A stretch of DNA of 64,000 nt from JBCCCJ01 sp039029315 (GTDB lineage: Bacteria; Bacteroidota; Bacteroidia; J057). Location: the NCBI GenBank assembly GCA_039029315.1, contig JBCCGK010000005.1, positions 62,001 through 126,000 on the forward strand, in the 5' to 3' direction. How positions within the stretch are numbered: the first letter of the stretch is position 1; each line of letters begins with the position of its first letter. The notes under the pieces were generated by a model. That model saw only the letters and a list, made by a program, of their open reading frames with translations. It searched no databases and was not told the origin of the DNA. Below are positions 17,949-27,485 of this stretch, piece by piece. The position numbers were made by a program, and so were the translations under genes.

Positions 17949-19242
17949 GAATTTGTTTGGTCTTTTGTGAAGGCTGTTGAACATCCAATAATCGGATAAG
18001 CATGTCAGTTACAGCCGGATAAGAATATTGTTGGGATTGAAAATCAGGATGAAACGCATTTGGTTTTAGCAATTGTTGAATGCCTGCCAATAGATCTTGC
18101 TGACGAAAATTGGGATTGCTTATGGTGTGTCCAATCTTGTTCTGATGAATAAAGTCTGCGACTTCACCTGTCGGTCCAAAGAGTAAAAACGGCCGTTTCA
18201 GGGTAGAGAATTCTGCAAACTTGGTCGTTCTGAAATGTTTTTTCTCTTCATTCAAAAAAAGCAAACAGATATCTGCTTCTGAAACTTTCTGTAAAATGTC
18301 TCGATGTGGAATGGGAGCAAAAAACCGGACGGTCGATTCAGGCAATCCCTGAAAGATAGCTGCCCGTTGTGTTTCTGGTGTATAAAATGAAAATTCCCAC
18401 TTCTCCAGAGCGGAAGGCTGCGTCTGTTGTAGGGCTTTGAGTGAAGTAGCAAGTTGAGTCAGATAGGTTTCCGTGCCTGGATAGAGACTCCCCCCATAGA
18501 TGAGCCTGATTGTTTCATCCTTTTTTGTAAGGGAGGAAGAGATGTCCGCGATATCCTCCGGGTCAAAGGCATGAGGAATGATATGGGGGATGGCAGTGGT
18601 GTTGGACTTACTCATAGCATCTCCCAACAAATGCGGGAGGGCATAGGGACCGAGGACAATATCTGCCGTTCGTAGCGCCTCTTGTTCAATGGAACGCTCA
18701 TAAGCAAGTCTTTTGGGTGATATCTCTGACATCCCGTAAGCTGTTCCACTGGTCCAGGGGTCTCTAAAATCAAGAATCAGTTTCAAGTCAGGAAACTGAT
18801 TTTTCAGTTTGCCCAAATGATAAAATTGATGGAAAGGAGCACCAGTAAGTATCATGTGCTGGATTTCCTGATTTTGAAGGATCTCTGTAGCTTTTTTCCT
18901 GACACCAGCATGCCAAAAGATGGACTGATCATAAGGCGTCCCCTGGGTACTGGCCAGTAATCGCCAATAGGTCAATTTGTTTCTGATCTTTCCAAATAGA
19001 TGATTGCTTGGGTTCCAATTGGGATAGCCGCTTGGAACTTCGTGTCGGATAATATTGGGATTATGTATCACATCTTTTGTCCACAAGGAAGAGGATTCTT
19101 CCAGATGAGGCGTGCAGATGACATGGACTCGAACATCCAATCTGGATAAATATTTGGCAAATTTCGCCCATCTTCTCCCTCCAATGCCCGCCACAGGCGG
19201 GAATTTTTGACAAACCAAAAGGATATGTTTCTGTAATGGCAT
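17941..19242 (-). CDS. GT-B glycosyltransferase (GT4-like)
   Basis: A 433-residue protein with the N-terminus ILLVCQKFPPVAGIGGRRWAKF and an internal KLILDFRDPWTSG. That D-F-R-D-P-W phrase is common in a GT4 subgroup of Bacteroidota capsule enzymes. The donor domain has IRLIYGGSLYPGTE and ICLLFLNEEKKHFRTTKFAEFSTLKRPFLLF, where TTKFAEF takes the place of the classic E-x7-E. It starts 3 nt after the 480-residue protein upstream and overlaps wecB by 8 nt downstream. No membrane segment. Donor and linkage not determined. Confidence 0.82.
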   Translation of the reverse strand: MPLQKHILLVCQKFPPVAGIGGRRWAKFAKYLSRLDVRVHVICTPHLEESSSLWTKDVIHNPNIIRHEVPSGYPNWNPSNHLFGKIRNKLTYWRLLASTQGTPYDQSIFWHAGVRKKATEILQNQEIQHMILTGAPFHQFYHLGKLKNQFPDLKLILDFRDPWTSGTAYGMSEISPKRLAYERSIEQEALRTADIVLGPYALPHLLGDAMSKSNTTAIPHIIPHAFDPEDIADISSSLTKKDETIRLIYGGSLYPGTETYLTQLATSLKALQQTQPSALEKWEFSFYTPETQRAAIFQGLPESTVRFFAPIPHRDILQKVSEADICLLFLNEEKKHFRTTKFAEFSTLKRPFLLFGPTGEVADFIHQNKIGHTISNPNFRQQDLLAGIQQLLKPNAFHPDFQSQQYSYPAVTDMLIRLLDVQQPSQKTKQIHV

Positions 19243-19245
19243 GTA

Positions 19246-20688
19246 TCAGGATTCTAATGGGGTTGGAGTGGGCATCAATAGTTCTGGCCAGGAAGAAAAT
19301 GGCGCAAAATAATTCTCTGATTGAACCTGAGAGCTGGAAGTGTCTATTCTATCAAATGGATTCTGTCCCCAATCTATCCGTTGTGCCACCCCGGAGGCGA
19401 GAATACTGTCTACATAATCTGTACACGAATCTTCATATAAGGCAAAATTGACCAGATTCATTCGTGTGGCCTCAAAAAGTGTGGTGGAATAAATGCTGAG
19501 ATGCAAATCGCTGGCGGTAAACAGGTCGTATAGATCATCTCTGGACACCAGGACGTTTGGCAGATTCTTCAGGATGTCAAATGTTCCTTCTTTATTGGCC
19601 GGATGTGGTTTGACCAGGATCAGACCTGCTTGTTGTTTGTCCAGTAAGTCTTTGGAGAGCCACTGGACATATTCAATATAGATCTGATATAAATTGGTTT
19701 GGGTGGTGATCAACAAAATGGGGGCCCCTGCCGCTCGGGATTGAACCTCCTGGATGAAGGCATGATTTCGATTGGATTTTTCATACTGATAATATCCAAT
19801 GGTCCGTATGCGGTCGGAGGGATATTCTGCTCCTTTCATCAATACCTCATTCCAGTATTGGCCATATGTCCAGATTTCATCGGCAAATAAGGCCTTGGAG
19901 GCAACGGCCGCGATGCGTTTGGGATAGACATAAAATATATCCTCCTCTGCGATCAGGCCATGTTGTAGCTCTATGATTTTGACTCCCTGTCTTCGGAATG
20001 CGAGAATCTGGCCTTCCTTATGATAGTGGCAAATGACAAAACATGTCTTCGGGCTGAGTTGTTTGATCAGATAATTCCAGACGCGAAATCGCGTCCAAAA
20101 CATCGCCAATCCACAGCGAATGTGTGCAAATTCTTCGGCTGTCAGTTCTAGCTGTTGTTGCCACTCTTTCCACTTGCTTGTCAAAGCGAGATACAGCTCT
20201 TTCTCCTCCTGGCTGATAGGCAAATAGGATGCAAATGGCAGATAATCCTGAATGTTGAAATCGTAGGCAAGCTGAGGTTTGGCGTGCGTGCGCTCCAGAC
20301 CAAATACACGATCCGCTACGGGAATGCTTTCGAGAAAGGCATGAAAGTAGGGAGAGGTGACTGTGCCCTGATCGGTCTTCACATACCTCCCTACATCGAG
20401 GATCAGGTATGGACGATTTCTCAAAGAGGCCAAAGTCGAAGGCACAAAAGGATTGGAGTTCCCGGACAGTCGGAGTGTAATGCGTTTGAAAAAGTAAGCA
20501 ATCTGATAGAGCCAAAAGCCTTTTCCCCACCAGGTACGAAACTGATATTGGACCTTCAATCCTTCCTGAACAACCTTCAATAGATTGAATTCTTGACAAT
20601 CAAACACTTCGGGATTATCAAATGCTTGATAAAACCGCTTTTTGAAGTCGGTGAATGTTTTGGAACCTGCTCGAATATTTGTGGCCAT
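19246..20688 (-). CDS. Uncharacterised protein, possible capsule-type GT-B transferase
   Basis: A 480-residue soluble protein of no family I can name. The centre reads CFVICHYHKEGQILAFRRQGVKIIELQHGLIAEED, then VASKALFADEIWTYGQYWNEVLM and LILVKPHPANKEG. The Q-H-G turn, the 'W-T-Y-G' element and the K-P-H-P motif recall capsule polysaccharide transferases (KpsS/LipB, polysialyltransferase-like and TagF/CDP-glycerol-type GT-B enzymes), where H-P is a donor-binding histidine. With a NeuB-type synthase and a CMP-sugar synthetase nearby, a nonulosonate or Kdo-like transferase is a reasonable guess, no more. It lies 18 nt after the DUF4910 gene and 3 nt before the GT. Confidence 0.6.
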   Translation of the reverse strand: MATNIRAGSKTFTDFKKRFYQAFDNPEVFDCQEFNLLKVVQEGLKVQYQFRTWWGKGFWLYQIAYFFKRITLRLSGNSNPFVPSTLASLRNRPYLILDVGRYVKTDQGTVTSPYFHAFLESIPVADRVFGLERTHAKPQLAYDFNIQDYLPFASYLPISQEEKELYLALTSKWKEWQQQLELTAEEFAHIRCGLAMFWTRFRVWNYLIKQLSPKTCFVICHYHKEGQILAFRRQGVKIIELQHGLIAEEDIFYVYPKRIAAVASKALFADEIWTYGQYWNEVLMKGAEYPSDRIRTIGYYQYEKSNRNHAFIQEVQSRAAGAPILLITTQTNLYQIYIEYVQWLSKDLLDKQQAGLILVKPHPANKEGTFDILKNLPNVLVSRDDLYDLFTASDLHLSIYSTTLFEATRMNLVNFALYEDSCTDYVDSILASGVAQRIDWGQNPFDRIDTSSSQVQSENYFAPFSSWPELLMPTPTPLES

Positions 20689-20706
20689 ATAAGGACGCTT
20701 GCTGAC

Positions 20707-22044
20707 TTAGGTGAATGAATAAGGATGTTGTGTGTTGGTCTTTGGATTTGGATGTGTCTCCACTAATAGTTTGTGCGCCTGTAGCAACTCGATAATCTCG
20801 GCATAGTCAATGGCTAGATCTTCTCGCCAATCAGCAATCTCTATGAGATCTCGTTTCCCGTCCGCAAAGCTGAGAAGATGAAGGATGAGTTTGATGCTTT
20901 TCTTTCTGTTTGGATGTCCACCCACCTCATAATACAGACCTCTTTTGCCCAATTGAGGCTCACAGAAGGGTTGTGTATTGACATAGTGTTCATTGAGTTC
21001 TAGCGTGGTAACGATATCTCTATACACTTCTATGGACCGCATCATGGCTTCAAATGAGATGAAGTCTTTGTTGTCCAAAGAGGTGTGGTATTCGGGATAT
21101 TTGAGATACATGGATCGAGTGATAGATCCTACAGGTAAATTAAAGCCGGGAGAACAATATTGTCGCTCATCACTTCCTCCTATAGCAAACTCCATGATAG
21201 AGGCAGATTCCTTCTGATGCTTGAGTACATGCTCTGCTGCTCGGTCTGCCAGACTATCTCTGTGTTTGGATCTCTTGTATACAAAGTCTGCATTATCTCC
21301 AACACAAGTAATCACATAGCCAGCCTTGACATGAGATTTGAGGTGTTCTCCATGTTCATACAAGTAGTTGATTGCCCCGATGGTTTCCGGGATAAAGACG
21401 AATCGATAGGTGTATTTACGCCGAGGCATCCTGGCAATTTGCTGATACAGAAATGCCTGGACCAGTGGGCCGGATAGCTCATTATTGGCCATGCTTGGAT
21501 GACATACATAAGTCGAAAAAAGGATTTCCTCCTTTGTTTCTCCTTCCAATACCACATCTCCATAGGTCATATGTCCCTCTTCCAGACTGGAATCGATGAC
21601 CAATTCGTACTCTCCCTCTCTGGGAAGCGTAAGATATTCTTCATGCGAGAGACAAAATCCCCATTTTGGGCTGTAATAAGAGGTGATATATGGAATGGCA
21701 GTAGGTTGGTCAGGCAATGTATAGAGATGCTTGTCCAGTTCTTCAAAGGTAAACGTCCCCCTGACTGCCACAGAATAATTAAGCACATGGAGGTTGTTCT
21801 GCTTGAAGTCAGCAACTTTTCTTCCATCCGGACATAGGATGTATGCATCCCGGATGGTCCATTCCAGGGGGATTGTCCAGTCAAATACTTCCTTGCCACT
21901 TGGCACTTCATGCAGCTGGAGCGGGATGATTTCCCGGAGAATGCGAAGGCTCTCCCTGACTCCATCCCCGGTCAGACTTCGACAAATTGGCCAAAGACGG
22001 TCAAAATAGGATTCAAGTGATGAGATGATAGATTCCCTGCTCAT
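20707..22044 (-). CDS. DUF4910 aminopeptidase-like protein
   Basis: A 445-residue protein with the layout of the DUF4910/DUF2172 group: an M28-like zinc-peptidase fold with an inserted domain and a C-terminal winged-helix-like tail. Probable metal or catalytic residues are the His of STYVCHPSMANNELSG, the Glu of FVFIPETIGAI, the Asp of VGDNADF and the His of EYHTSLDNKDF. The start MSRESIISSLESYFDRLWPICRSLTGDGVR is typical. Such proteins recur in bacterial glycan loci, but their substrate is, to my knowledge, unsettled: a peptide bond or an amide on a sugar are both possible. It overlaps the SGNH-like gene by ATGA (22041-22044). Confidence 0.82.
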   Translation of the reverse strand: MSRESIISSLESYFDRLWPICRSLTGDGVRESLRILREIIPLQLHEVPSGKEVFDWTIPLEWTIRDAYILCPDGRKVADFKQNNLHVLNYSVAVRGTFTFEELDKHLYTLPDQPTAIPYITSYYSPKWGFCLSHEEYLTLPREGEYELVIDSSLEEGHMTYGDVVLEGETKEEILFSTYVCHPSMANNELSGPLVQAFLYQQIARMPRRKYTYRFVFIPETIGAINYLYEHGEHLKSHVKAGYVITCVGDNADFVYKRSKHRDSLADRAAEHVLKHQKESASIMEFAIGGSDERQYCSPGFNLPVGSITRSMYLKYPEYHTSLDNKDFISFEAMMRSIEVYRDIVTTLELNEHYVNTQPFCEPQLGKRGLYYEVGGHPNRKKSIKLILHLLSFADGKRDLIEIADWREDLAIDYAEIIELLQAHKLLVETHPNPKTNTQHPYSFT

Positions 22045-22991
22045 TTCGCTGAACTGATTGGATGTTGGACAAGTTTTCCGGATTGCTGAAGTCGTTGGAT
22101 AAGGGTGGTATTGAATATTTCTACTCCTGCTTGATTCAAATGATGGTGATCATAGAAGTGATGGTGTGAGTGAAGACCATGTGCTGAGCCAAAATTCCAG
22201 GTGGCCACATCATAGGGCTGGGCAACAGATTCTATTTGTGCCAAAAATGCCTCCTGAAAGGAGAGGGCATGCTCTTTTGGTTTGGGAGGGTAGACCAGTA
22301 TGACCGTTATGCCTTCTTCCTGACAGTGAGAGAGGAATTTGTTGAAATATCTGAGATGTCGCTCCTTCGGAGAGCTGAAAGCTGTGGGGTAGGAGGGCGT
22401 ATGCTGAACAGAGTCGATCCGTTCTTCAAATCCGAGTCCCACATAATATTCCGATTCATAGAGGGGAGTTGTAAATTTTGAAAACAAACGCAAGACATAC
22501 ATATTGATGGCACGAATATCTCCGAGGGTCCAGGCGACTTCCAGCGCGGTTCTGTCTGAATCAAGATTCTGGATCAAATCGGCACTGGATTCCAGCCCAT
22601 TGGTTCTGAATGCTCCTTCAAATAGATCCAGGATAATCAGGTCAGTATTGGACCTATTTAAATAATTCTTGGCAATGAGGTAGGATTGCATGATGCCCTG
22701 ACCACTGCTTCCCAGATTGAAACTATTTACACCAAATGATTGAAACAATCTGGGATCATATCCTTGCCTGGCAGTAGAGGACCCCAAAAAAATAGCATCG
22801 TATTTGTCCGATGGATTGAATTCCTGAAAACGCTGGTAGGTTCCGCCTCCTTCCCAGTTCAGGGCGAAGGAGGTGCGATAGATCAGGGGAATGCCACTGA
22901 TCCGAAAGAAGAACAACACGGCAAACCCCAGGAGGTACAAGGCAATTGTCAACCCGGTGAATGAGAGTGTTGTGATAAAGAGTCTTTTCAT
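22041..22991 (-). CDS. Membrane-anchored SGNH/DltD-like protein, MBOAT partner
   Basis: A 316-residue protein with one N-terminal membrane helix (TTLSFTGLTIALYLLGFAVLFFF) and a periplasmic domain. The motif YDAIFLGSSTARQGYDP (about residues 63-79) resembles the G-x-S nucleophile block of SGNH hydrolases, FNLGSSGQG supplies a second glycine-rich block, and YDHHHLNQAGVEIFN near the C-terminus resembles the D-x-x-H catalytic pair. It lies 3 nt after an MBOAT gene. Known AlgI/AlgJ/AlgX and DltB/DltD pairs use an MBOAT to pass acyl groups across the membrane and an SGNH partner to place them on the glycan. The same is inferred here. Confidence 0.78.
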   Translation of the reverse strand: MKRLFITTLSFTGLTIALYLLGFAVLFFFRISGIPLIYRTSFALNWEGGGTYQRFQEFNPSDKYDAIFLGSSTARQGYDPRLFQSFGVNSFNLGSSGQGIMQSYLIAKNYLNRSNTDLIILDLFEGAFRTNGLESSADLIQNLDSDRTALEVAWTLGDIRAINMYVLRLFSKFTTPLYESEYYVGLGFEERIDSVQHTPSYPTAFSSPKERHLRYFNKFLSHCQEEGITVILVYPPKPKEHALSFQEAFLAQIESVAQPYDVATWNFGSAHGLHSHHHFYDHHHLNQAGVEIFNTTLIQRLQQSGKLVQHPISSAK

Positions 22992-22994
22992 GGA

Positions 22995-24437
22995 TCAGAA
23001 TTGAAAATAAATGAATTCAACTTTGCCAAAATATCCGCACAATAGAATCAGGCTCGTCAAGCTTGCAAATACCAGACGTGCGGCAGGAATCCGTTGGTTG
23101 GCCTTGAGACCTTTTATTCGTTGATCCAGTATGGGGTCCAATAGAATAAATCCCAGGAGTATCATACAACTGATTCCCCATGAGAGTCCTCCTGCGCCAA
23201 TGACGGTTTCTTTGATCATAGCAAGGGTCAGACTAAGCGGTAGCTGAATAATGCTGGAAAGAATGGTCCAGGCATCTTGCAAATTGTTGGCTCGAAAGAA
23301 AACCCATGCCAGCAGTGTCAGATGGAAGGTTGTCAGAATCATCACGCCCCGCCTGAGGCGAGGAGCTAGCCAATTGAGGTGGAATAAATTCCATCTCTTT
23401 GCCAAAATCTCTGCGATCAGGTAGGCTCCATGCAAGGCACCCCAGACGATGAACGTCCAGTTGGCACCATGCCAAAACCCACTGACTACAAAAACGATCA
23501 TAAGATTGGCGAACCAGCGTCCTGTCCTTACCCGATTCCCACCCAGGGGGATATAGACATAATCCCGAAACCAGGTGGAGAGTGATATATGCCAACGCGC
23601 CCAAAACTCTCTCACAGAAGCTGCCAGATACGGCGTCCGAAAGTTATCCATCAAGTCATATCCCAATACCCTGGCAGCGCCAATCGCAATGTCTGAGTAT
23701 CCCGAAAAGTCGCAATAGATCTGAAAGGCAAAGAAATAGGTGGCTATCAAAAGTGCAAGCCCATTTTCCTCCGCCGGAAGCGCATAAATTTCTGTAACAT
23801 AGGCAGCCAAACGATCAGCAATTACAACCTTCTTGAACATGCCCCACATCATCTGCTGTACGCCACCTACCACCCTGTGATAATCAAACTGGAACGTCTG
23901 ATGAAATTGCGGAAGCAATCTGGAGGCCCTTTCAATCGGGCCAGCAACCAGTTGTGGAAAGAAAGAGACATACAAGGCAAATCTTCCCAAATGTCGTTCC
24001 GGCTGAATCTTGCCTTGATAGATGTCAATGGAATAGGACAGCGTTTGGAAGGTATAAAAAGAAATACCGACTGGCAGCAGTAAATCAAAGGCCGGGAGGT
24101 CATAGAAGATGTTCAGCTGATCCAACACAGCTTGAGTATTCGAACTGAAAAAGGTCCAGTACTTAAAGAAAAACAATAGGCCAAGATTGGCGCAGAGCGA
24201 AATCAACAAGCAGGGAAGCCGCTTCTTTTTCTCCTCGATGCTGCTCATCTTCAAGGAGACCCCATAATCAATCAGGGTAGACAGAACAATCAAGATGATG
24301 TATTCTGCTTTCCAGCACATATAAAAATAATAACTCGCTCCCAACAGCATCAGCCACCGATAGCGAGCGGGCATGGCATAGTAGAGGCCAACCACTATCG
24401 GGAAGAAGATGAGAAAGTCAAGAGAGTTAAAGAGCAT
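22995..24437 (-). CDS. MBOAT O-acyltransferase (AlgI-like)
   Basis: A 480-residue multi-pass membrane protein beginning MLFNSLDFLIFFPIVVGLYY, the usual AlgI-type start. Hallmarks are ISFYTFQTLSYSIDIYQGKI, ARWHISLSTWFRDYVYIPLGGNR and SGFWHGANWTFIVWGALHGAYL, the last holding the catalytic histidine of the MBOAT family. It would take an acyl group, usually acetyl, from the cytoplasm and deliver it to the periplasmic side for the neighbouring SGNH-like protein to transfer to the polysaccharide. It lies 3 nt before that gene and 8 nt after the membrane protein gene upstream. The acyl group and acceptor sugar are not determined. Confidence 0.92.
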   Translation of the reverse strand: MLFNSLDFLIFFPIVVGLYYAMPARYRWLMLLGASYYFYMCWKAEYIILIVLSTLIDYGVSLKMSSIEEKKKRLPCLLISLCANLGLLFFFKYWTFFSSNTQAVLDQLNIFYDLPAFDLLLPVGISFYTFQTLSYSIDIYQGKIQPERHLGRFALYVSFFPQLVAGPIERASRLLPQFHQTFQFDYHRVVGGVQQMMWGMFKKVVIADRLAAYVTEIYALPAEENGLALLIATYFFAFQIYCDFSGYSDIAIGAARVLGYDLMDNFRTPYLAASVREFWARWHISLSTWFRDYVYIPLGGNRVRTGRWFANLMIVFVVSGFWHGANWTFIVWGALHGAYLIAEILAKRWNLFHLNWLAPRLRRGVMILTTFHLTLLAWVFFRANNLQDAWTILSSIIQLPLSLTLAMIKETVIGAGGLSWGISCMILLGFILLDPILDQRIKGLKANQRIPAARLVFASLTSLILLCGYFGKVEFIYFQF

Positions 24438-24445
24438 ATATAGAG

Positions 24446-26212
24446 TTATGGGTTATGAGAGGGCTGTCTTTCTTGTTCTATCATGAATATATAAATGGGA
24501 TGAGCCTGATTGGCCTCATCCACTTTGTCGAGAAAATGAATCCCAGCGGGCAGATGTTCTATGGGCACTGCCGAAAACAAATATGAAACGCCTAGTTGGC
24601 GAAGGGCATCTACAGATAGAGCCAGATCCTGAATCTGTGGGATTGAGAGCAGGTTCACATTTTTTCCTACTTCGGCTGAGAAGAGATAACATCGACTCCC
24701 CCAATCGTCAAAATAGGCCTGGATTTCCTGACTTTTGGCCAACTCTTCCGCAATGATGGTCCGAAAGGTATTTTTATAGGCCAGTGGATACAGAACAATG
24801 TATCCATCTATGGTATTGAATCCATTGAACAAACTGACCGCCGGATGAAATCCAATGCTCCCCGTAAATGTCCCTTTGGGTTGATCCCCAATGATGTCTC
24901 TAATCCTTTCGAAGTTGTCAACACAATAAAATCCATTGAAAGTTGGGGGCAATTCTGAAGGGATTCCTTTTCCAATGATGGTCTTTATGAGATTTTTTGT
25001 TGGTTCGAGATAGGTCCATTTGACCTCATAGGAGGCAGTAAAACTATACAAGGTTTGGAGAAGGAGGGCGGAGAGCAGAACCCCTTTGATCCAATTGTTT
25101 TGTCCCATCAGGGATCTGGTGGCCAACGCGCCAATGAACAGCCATAGAATGGGATATAAGGTATAGGTCCTTCCGATGTCAAAGGTGTTGATCAGGCTGA
25201 TCGACTCTTTTATTGGAACGAACAGGAAAGACTGATACATCGCATACATTCCGCTACACAGCAATAACAAGCCCATCAAGCCGAGGATTCGCACTTGGGT
25301 ATTGGAAAGCTTTCGTTGGAGAGGAATGATGCTGAGGAGGAAAATCACCAGCATCGGCCCAAAATGAAGACTGAGACTCTGATAGTAGCCGTTCTTGAGG
25401 TGATCGACAAACAAAGAGATAACTTCTCGCCAGCTGTCGAGAATCTGTAGCTGAAATGCTTCCCGATGAAAGTGAAAATCATTGAAAAACATCGCCAGGA
25501 ATAGGCGGTATTCCACCATTATATGCAGAATCCCCATCACCCCAATTGCGCTCAACAAGAGTCGGGGAAGTGGAGCCTTGCGTGCAGAATACCCCAAGAC
25601 GAGGATGAGTAATCCAAAAAAGAAAATCCCGGCCCAGAAAAAGTGGGAATAGAAAGGATAAAGAAAGAGAATGAGCAAACTGGCTCGCTCTTGCTTGCGA
25701 TGAATCAGATTCAGAACAGCGTACACAACCAATGGTTGGCCTGCGATACTCAACCCACCAGACGGCCAAAAGGGCAACAAGCCAAAAAACAAAGCCAGCA
25801 AGCCGATGGAATGAACAGCTGCTTGTTTCAGCAAATGTGTCCGAAGAAGGAGGTAAGTGCCTCCAAAAGCCACCACATGTATCAGAATCATATTGATGGC
25901 ATAGGCCCAATAAGGAGGAAACATTGCAAATAACCAGAGAATGACATTGAATTCTGACCCCAATGTCGCTCTGGGAAGGGAATGAAGGAAACCAGACACC
26001 ACCTCAGAATTAGAGGCAAACCACACATTAGAATTGGCCAAAAACTGAAAGCTCGGAATCATCCCATCCAGATTGTCATGAAAAGACACCCGAATCACCT
26101 CCGGCCCCAATAGATAGGGAGAGAGATACAGAAAGACCAATCCCCAATACACTCCCGGAATTTGCAGGAGGCTATACAGGCGCTTGCTGAGGGATGTGAG
26201 CAAAGGTTTCAT
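24446..26212 (-). CDS. Multi-pass membrane protein, possible GT-C type
   Basis: A 588-residue protein with about ten to twelve hydrophobic segments in its first 400 residues (for example WGLVFLYLSPYLLGPEVIRVSFHDNLDG and VLGYSARKAPLPRLLLSAIGVMGIL) and a soluble C-terminal part of about 170 residues. The early VSFHDNLDGMIPSFQFL, with an acidic residue in the first extracytoplasmic loop, recalls GT-C glycosyltransferases and DUF6044-like proteins; I am not sure of the family. If GT-C, it could use the lipid-linked sugar made by the GtrB-like enzyme at 10272-11252. It starts 25 nt after the neuB stop. Confidence 0.6.
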   Translation of the reverse strand: MKPLLTSLSKRLYSLLQIPGVYWGLVFLYLSPYLLGPEVIRVSFHDNLDGMIPSFQFLANSNVWFASNSEVVSGFLHSLPRATLGSEFNVILWLFAMFPPYWAYAINMILIHVVAFGGTYLLLRTHLLKQAAVHSIGLLALFFGLLPFWPSGGLSIAGQPLVVYAVLNLIHRKQERASLLILFLYPFYSHFFWAGIFFFGLLILVLGYSARKAPLPRLLLSAIGVMGILHIMVEYRLFLAMFFNDFHFHREAFQLQILDSWREVISLFVDHLKNGYYQSLSLHFGPMLVIFLLSIIPLQRKLSNTQVRILGLMGLLLLCSGMYAMYQSFLFVPIKESISLINTFDIGRTYTLYPILWLFIGALATRSLMGQNNWIKGVLLSALLLQTLYSFTASYEVKWTYLEPTKNLIKTIIGKGIPSELPPTFNGFYCVDNFERIRDIIGDQPKGTFTGSIGFHPAVSLFNGFNTIDGYIVLYPLAYKNTFRTIIAEELAKSQEIQAYFDDWGSRCYLFSAEVGKNVNLLSIPQIQDLALSVDALRQLGVSYLFSAVPIEHLPAGIHFLDKVDEANQAHPIYIFMIEQERQPSHNP

Positions 26213-26237
26213 TGATTGGTAGAGACTGTAAATGAAC

Positions 26238-27323
26238 TTATTGCAACATATTCCACTGAATGAGATCGTCTTCCAGGATGTCTACCGCAGTTGTTTTGCC
26301 CAAAATTTCTTCCAGGAATTTGGGGCTTACACCATGAGCTGGCCGCTTCCAAGTGAGGTGTTTTTTGGTGAGGATTGTTCCTGCTGGAATGGCAGACACA
26401 GCTACCAGACTCCTTCTGGCATTTTTCCTGGATTTGTCCTCGCTTGGTAGAGGGGCTTTGGTAAAGGAGCCCAATAATTCAAACACTTCATCTGTGGTGC
26501 GAAAAAAATGTTTGAGATCTTCCTTGTCCATCGCATGATAGTGATCATTCCCAGGCAAGGTTTTGTCATGTGAGAAGTGTTTTTCTATGACCTTGGCACC
26601 AAGAAGAGTTGCAATTTTCAGTACCTCCATCTCTCCCGGAAGCGTATGATCCGAATAGCCCAACACCGCATCTGGAAACTTCTGCTTGAGGTCCAACAAC
26701 ATCCCGAGATGTGCATTGGCATTCTCTGTAGGATAGTTAAGAATACAATGCATCAGACATAGTGGGTTCTCCTGAGCCTGAATCAGTTCTACCGCTTGCT
26801 GGATTTCCCAGGTATAGGATGCTCCAGTGGACAACAAGATGGGTTTGCCAAACTGACACTGATACTCAATGAATGGAAGATTGGTGATATCAGAAGAGGA
26901 AATCTTGAACACTGGCATCAAGTCATTCAAAAAGCGTGCTGACTCCACATCAAAGGCGGTGGACATAAATTCAATCCCTGCCTGATCACAGTGTTTTTTG
27001 AGTTCTTCATATTCATTTTTCCAGAAGTTGTCATACTTTTGAAACAACTCAAACTGGCTTTGGGTAGGCTCTTTGGAGATATCCCAATAATATGGACTAT
27101 GCCTGGAAGCAAGCGTTTTTGCTTTGTAGGACTGGAATTTGATGGCGTGTGCCCCCCCTTCTGCAGCTTCGTCTACCAATCGTTTGGCCAATTCCATGGA
27201 TCCTTCGTGATTGACCCCGGCTTCTGCAATGATATAAGGCCTTTGAATGACAGTTGGAGAGGATTGCTGAAAAATTTCGTCAAATGTTCTGAGTTGTGTA
27301 GGTAACTTCGCAATCATGATCAA
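26238..27323 (-). CDS. neuB: NeuB-family nonulosonate synthase
   Basis: A 361-residue enzyme. The TIM barrel begins RPYIIAEAGVNHEGSMELAK and continues with AIKFQSYKAKTL, FKISSSDITNLPFI, LLSTGASYTWEI, YPTENANAHLGML and GYSDHTLPGE, all NeuB-family landmarks; EKHFSHDKTLPGNDHYHAMD carries metal and substrate residues. The last 65 residues form a SAF/antifreeze-like domain (ARRSLVAVSAIPAGTIL). The family condenses phosphoenolpyruvate with a six-carbon 2-acylamino sugar to give a nine-carbon 2-keto-3-deoxy acid. With legB, legC and ptmE in the same locus, a legionaminic-type product is favoured over sialic or pseudaminic acid, but the pairing is inferred. Upstream is a 162-bp gap, so it may have its own promoter. 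Confidence 0.9.
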   Translation of the reverse strand: MIMIAKLPTQLRTFDEIFQQSSPTVIQRPYIIAEAGVNHEGSMELAKRLVDEAAEGGAHAIKFQSYKAKTLASRHSPYYWDISKEPTQSQFELFQKYDNFWKNEYEELKKHCDQAGIEFMSTAFDVESARFLNDLMPVFKISSSDITNLPFIEYQCQFGKPILLSTGASYTWEIQQAVELIQAQENPLCLMHCILNYPTENANAHLGMLLDLKQKFPDAVLGYSDHTLPGEMEVLKIATLLGAKVIEKHFSHDKTLPGNDHYHAMDKEDLKHFFRTTDEVFELLGSFTKAPLPSEDKSRKNARRSLVAVSAIPAGTILTKKHLTWKRPAHGVSPKFLEEILGKTTAVDILEDDLIQWNMLQ

Positions 27324-27485
27324 TTAGTTGAGTTCAAGGTTAGATGAGATAGCTATGATCCTGGAGTCAACAAGCAAATAGATGGCCGACTACCAGTTCT
27401 CATAGAGAATAAAAAATGCTGTATTATTTTTTTTCATACATGTTGTAAGCAAATGTGATAGGCTCTCAGAAAAATACAATGCCTA

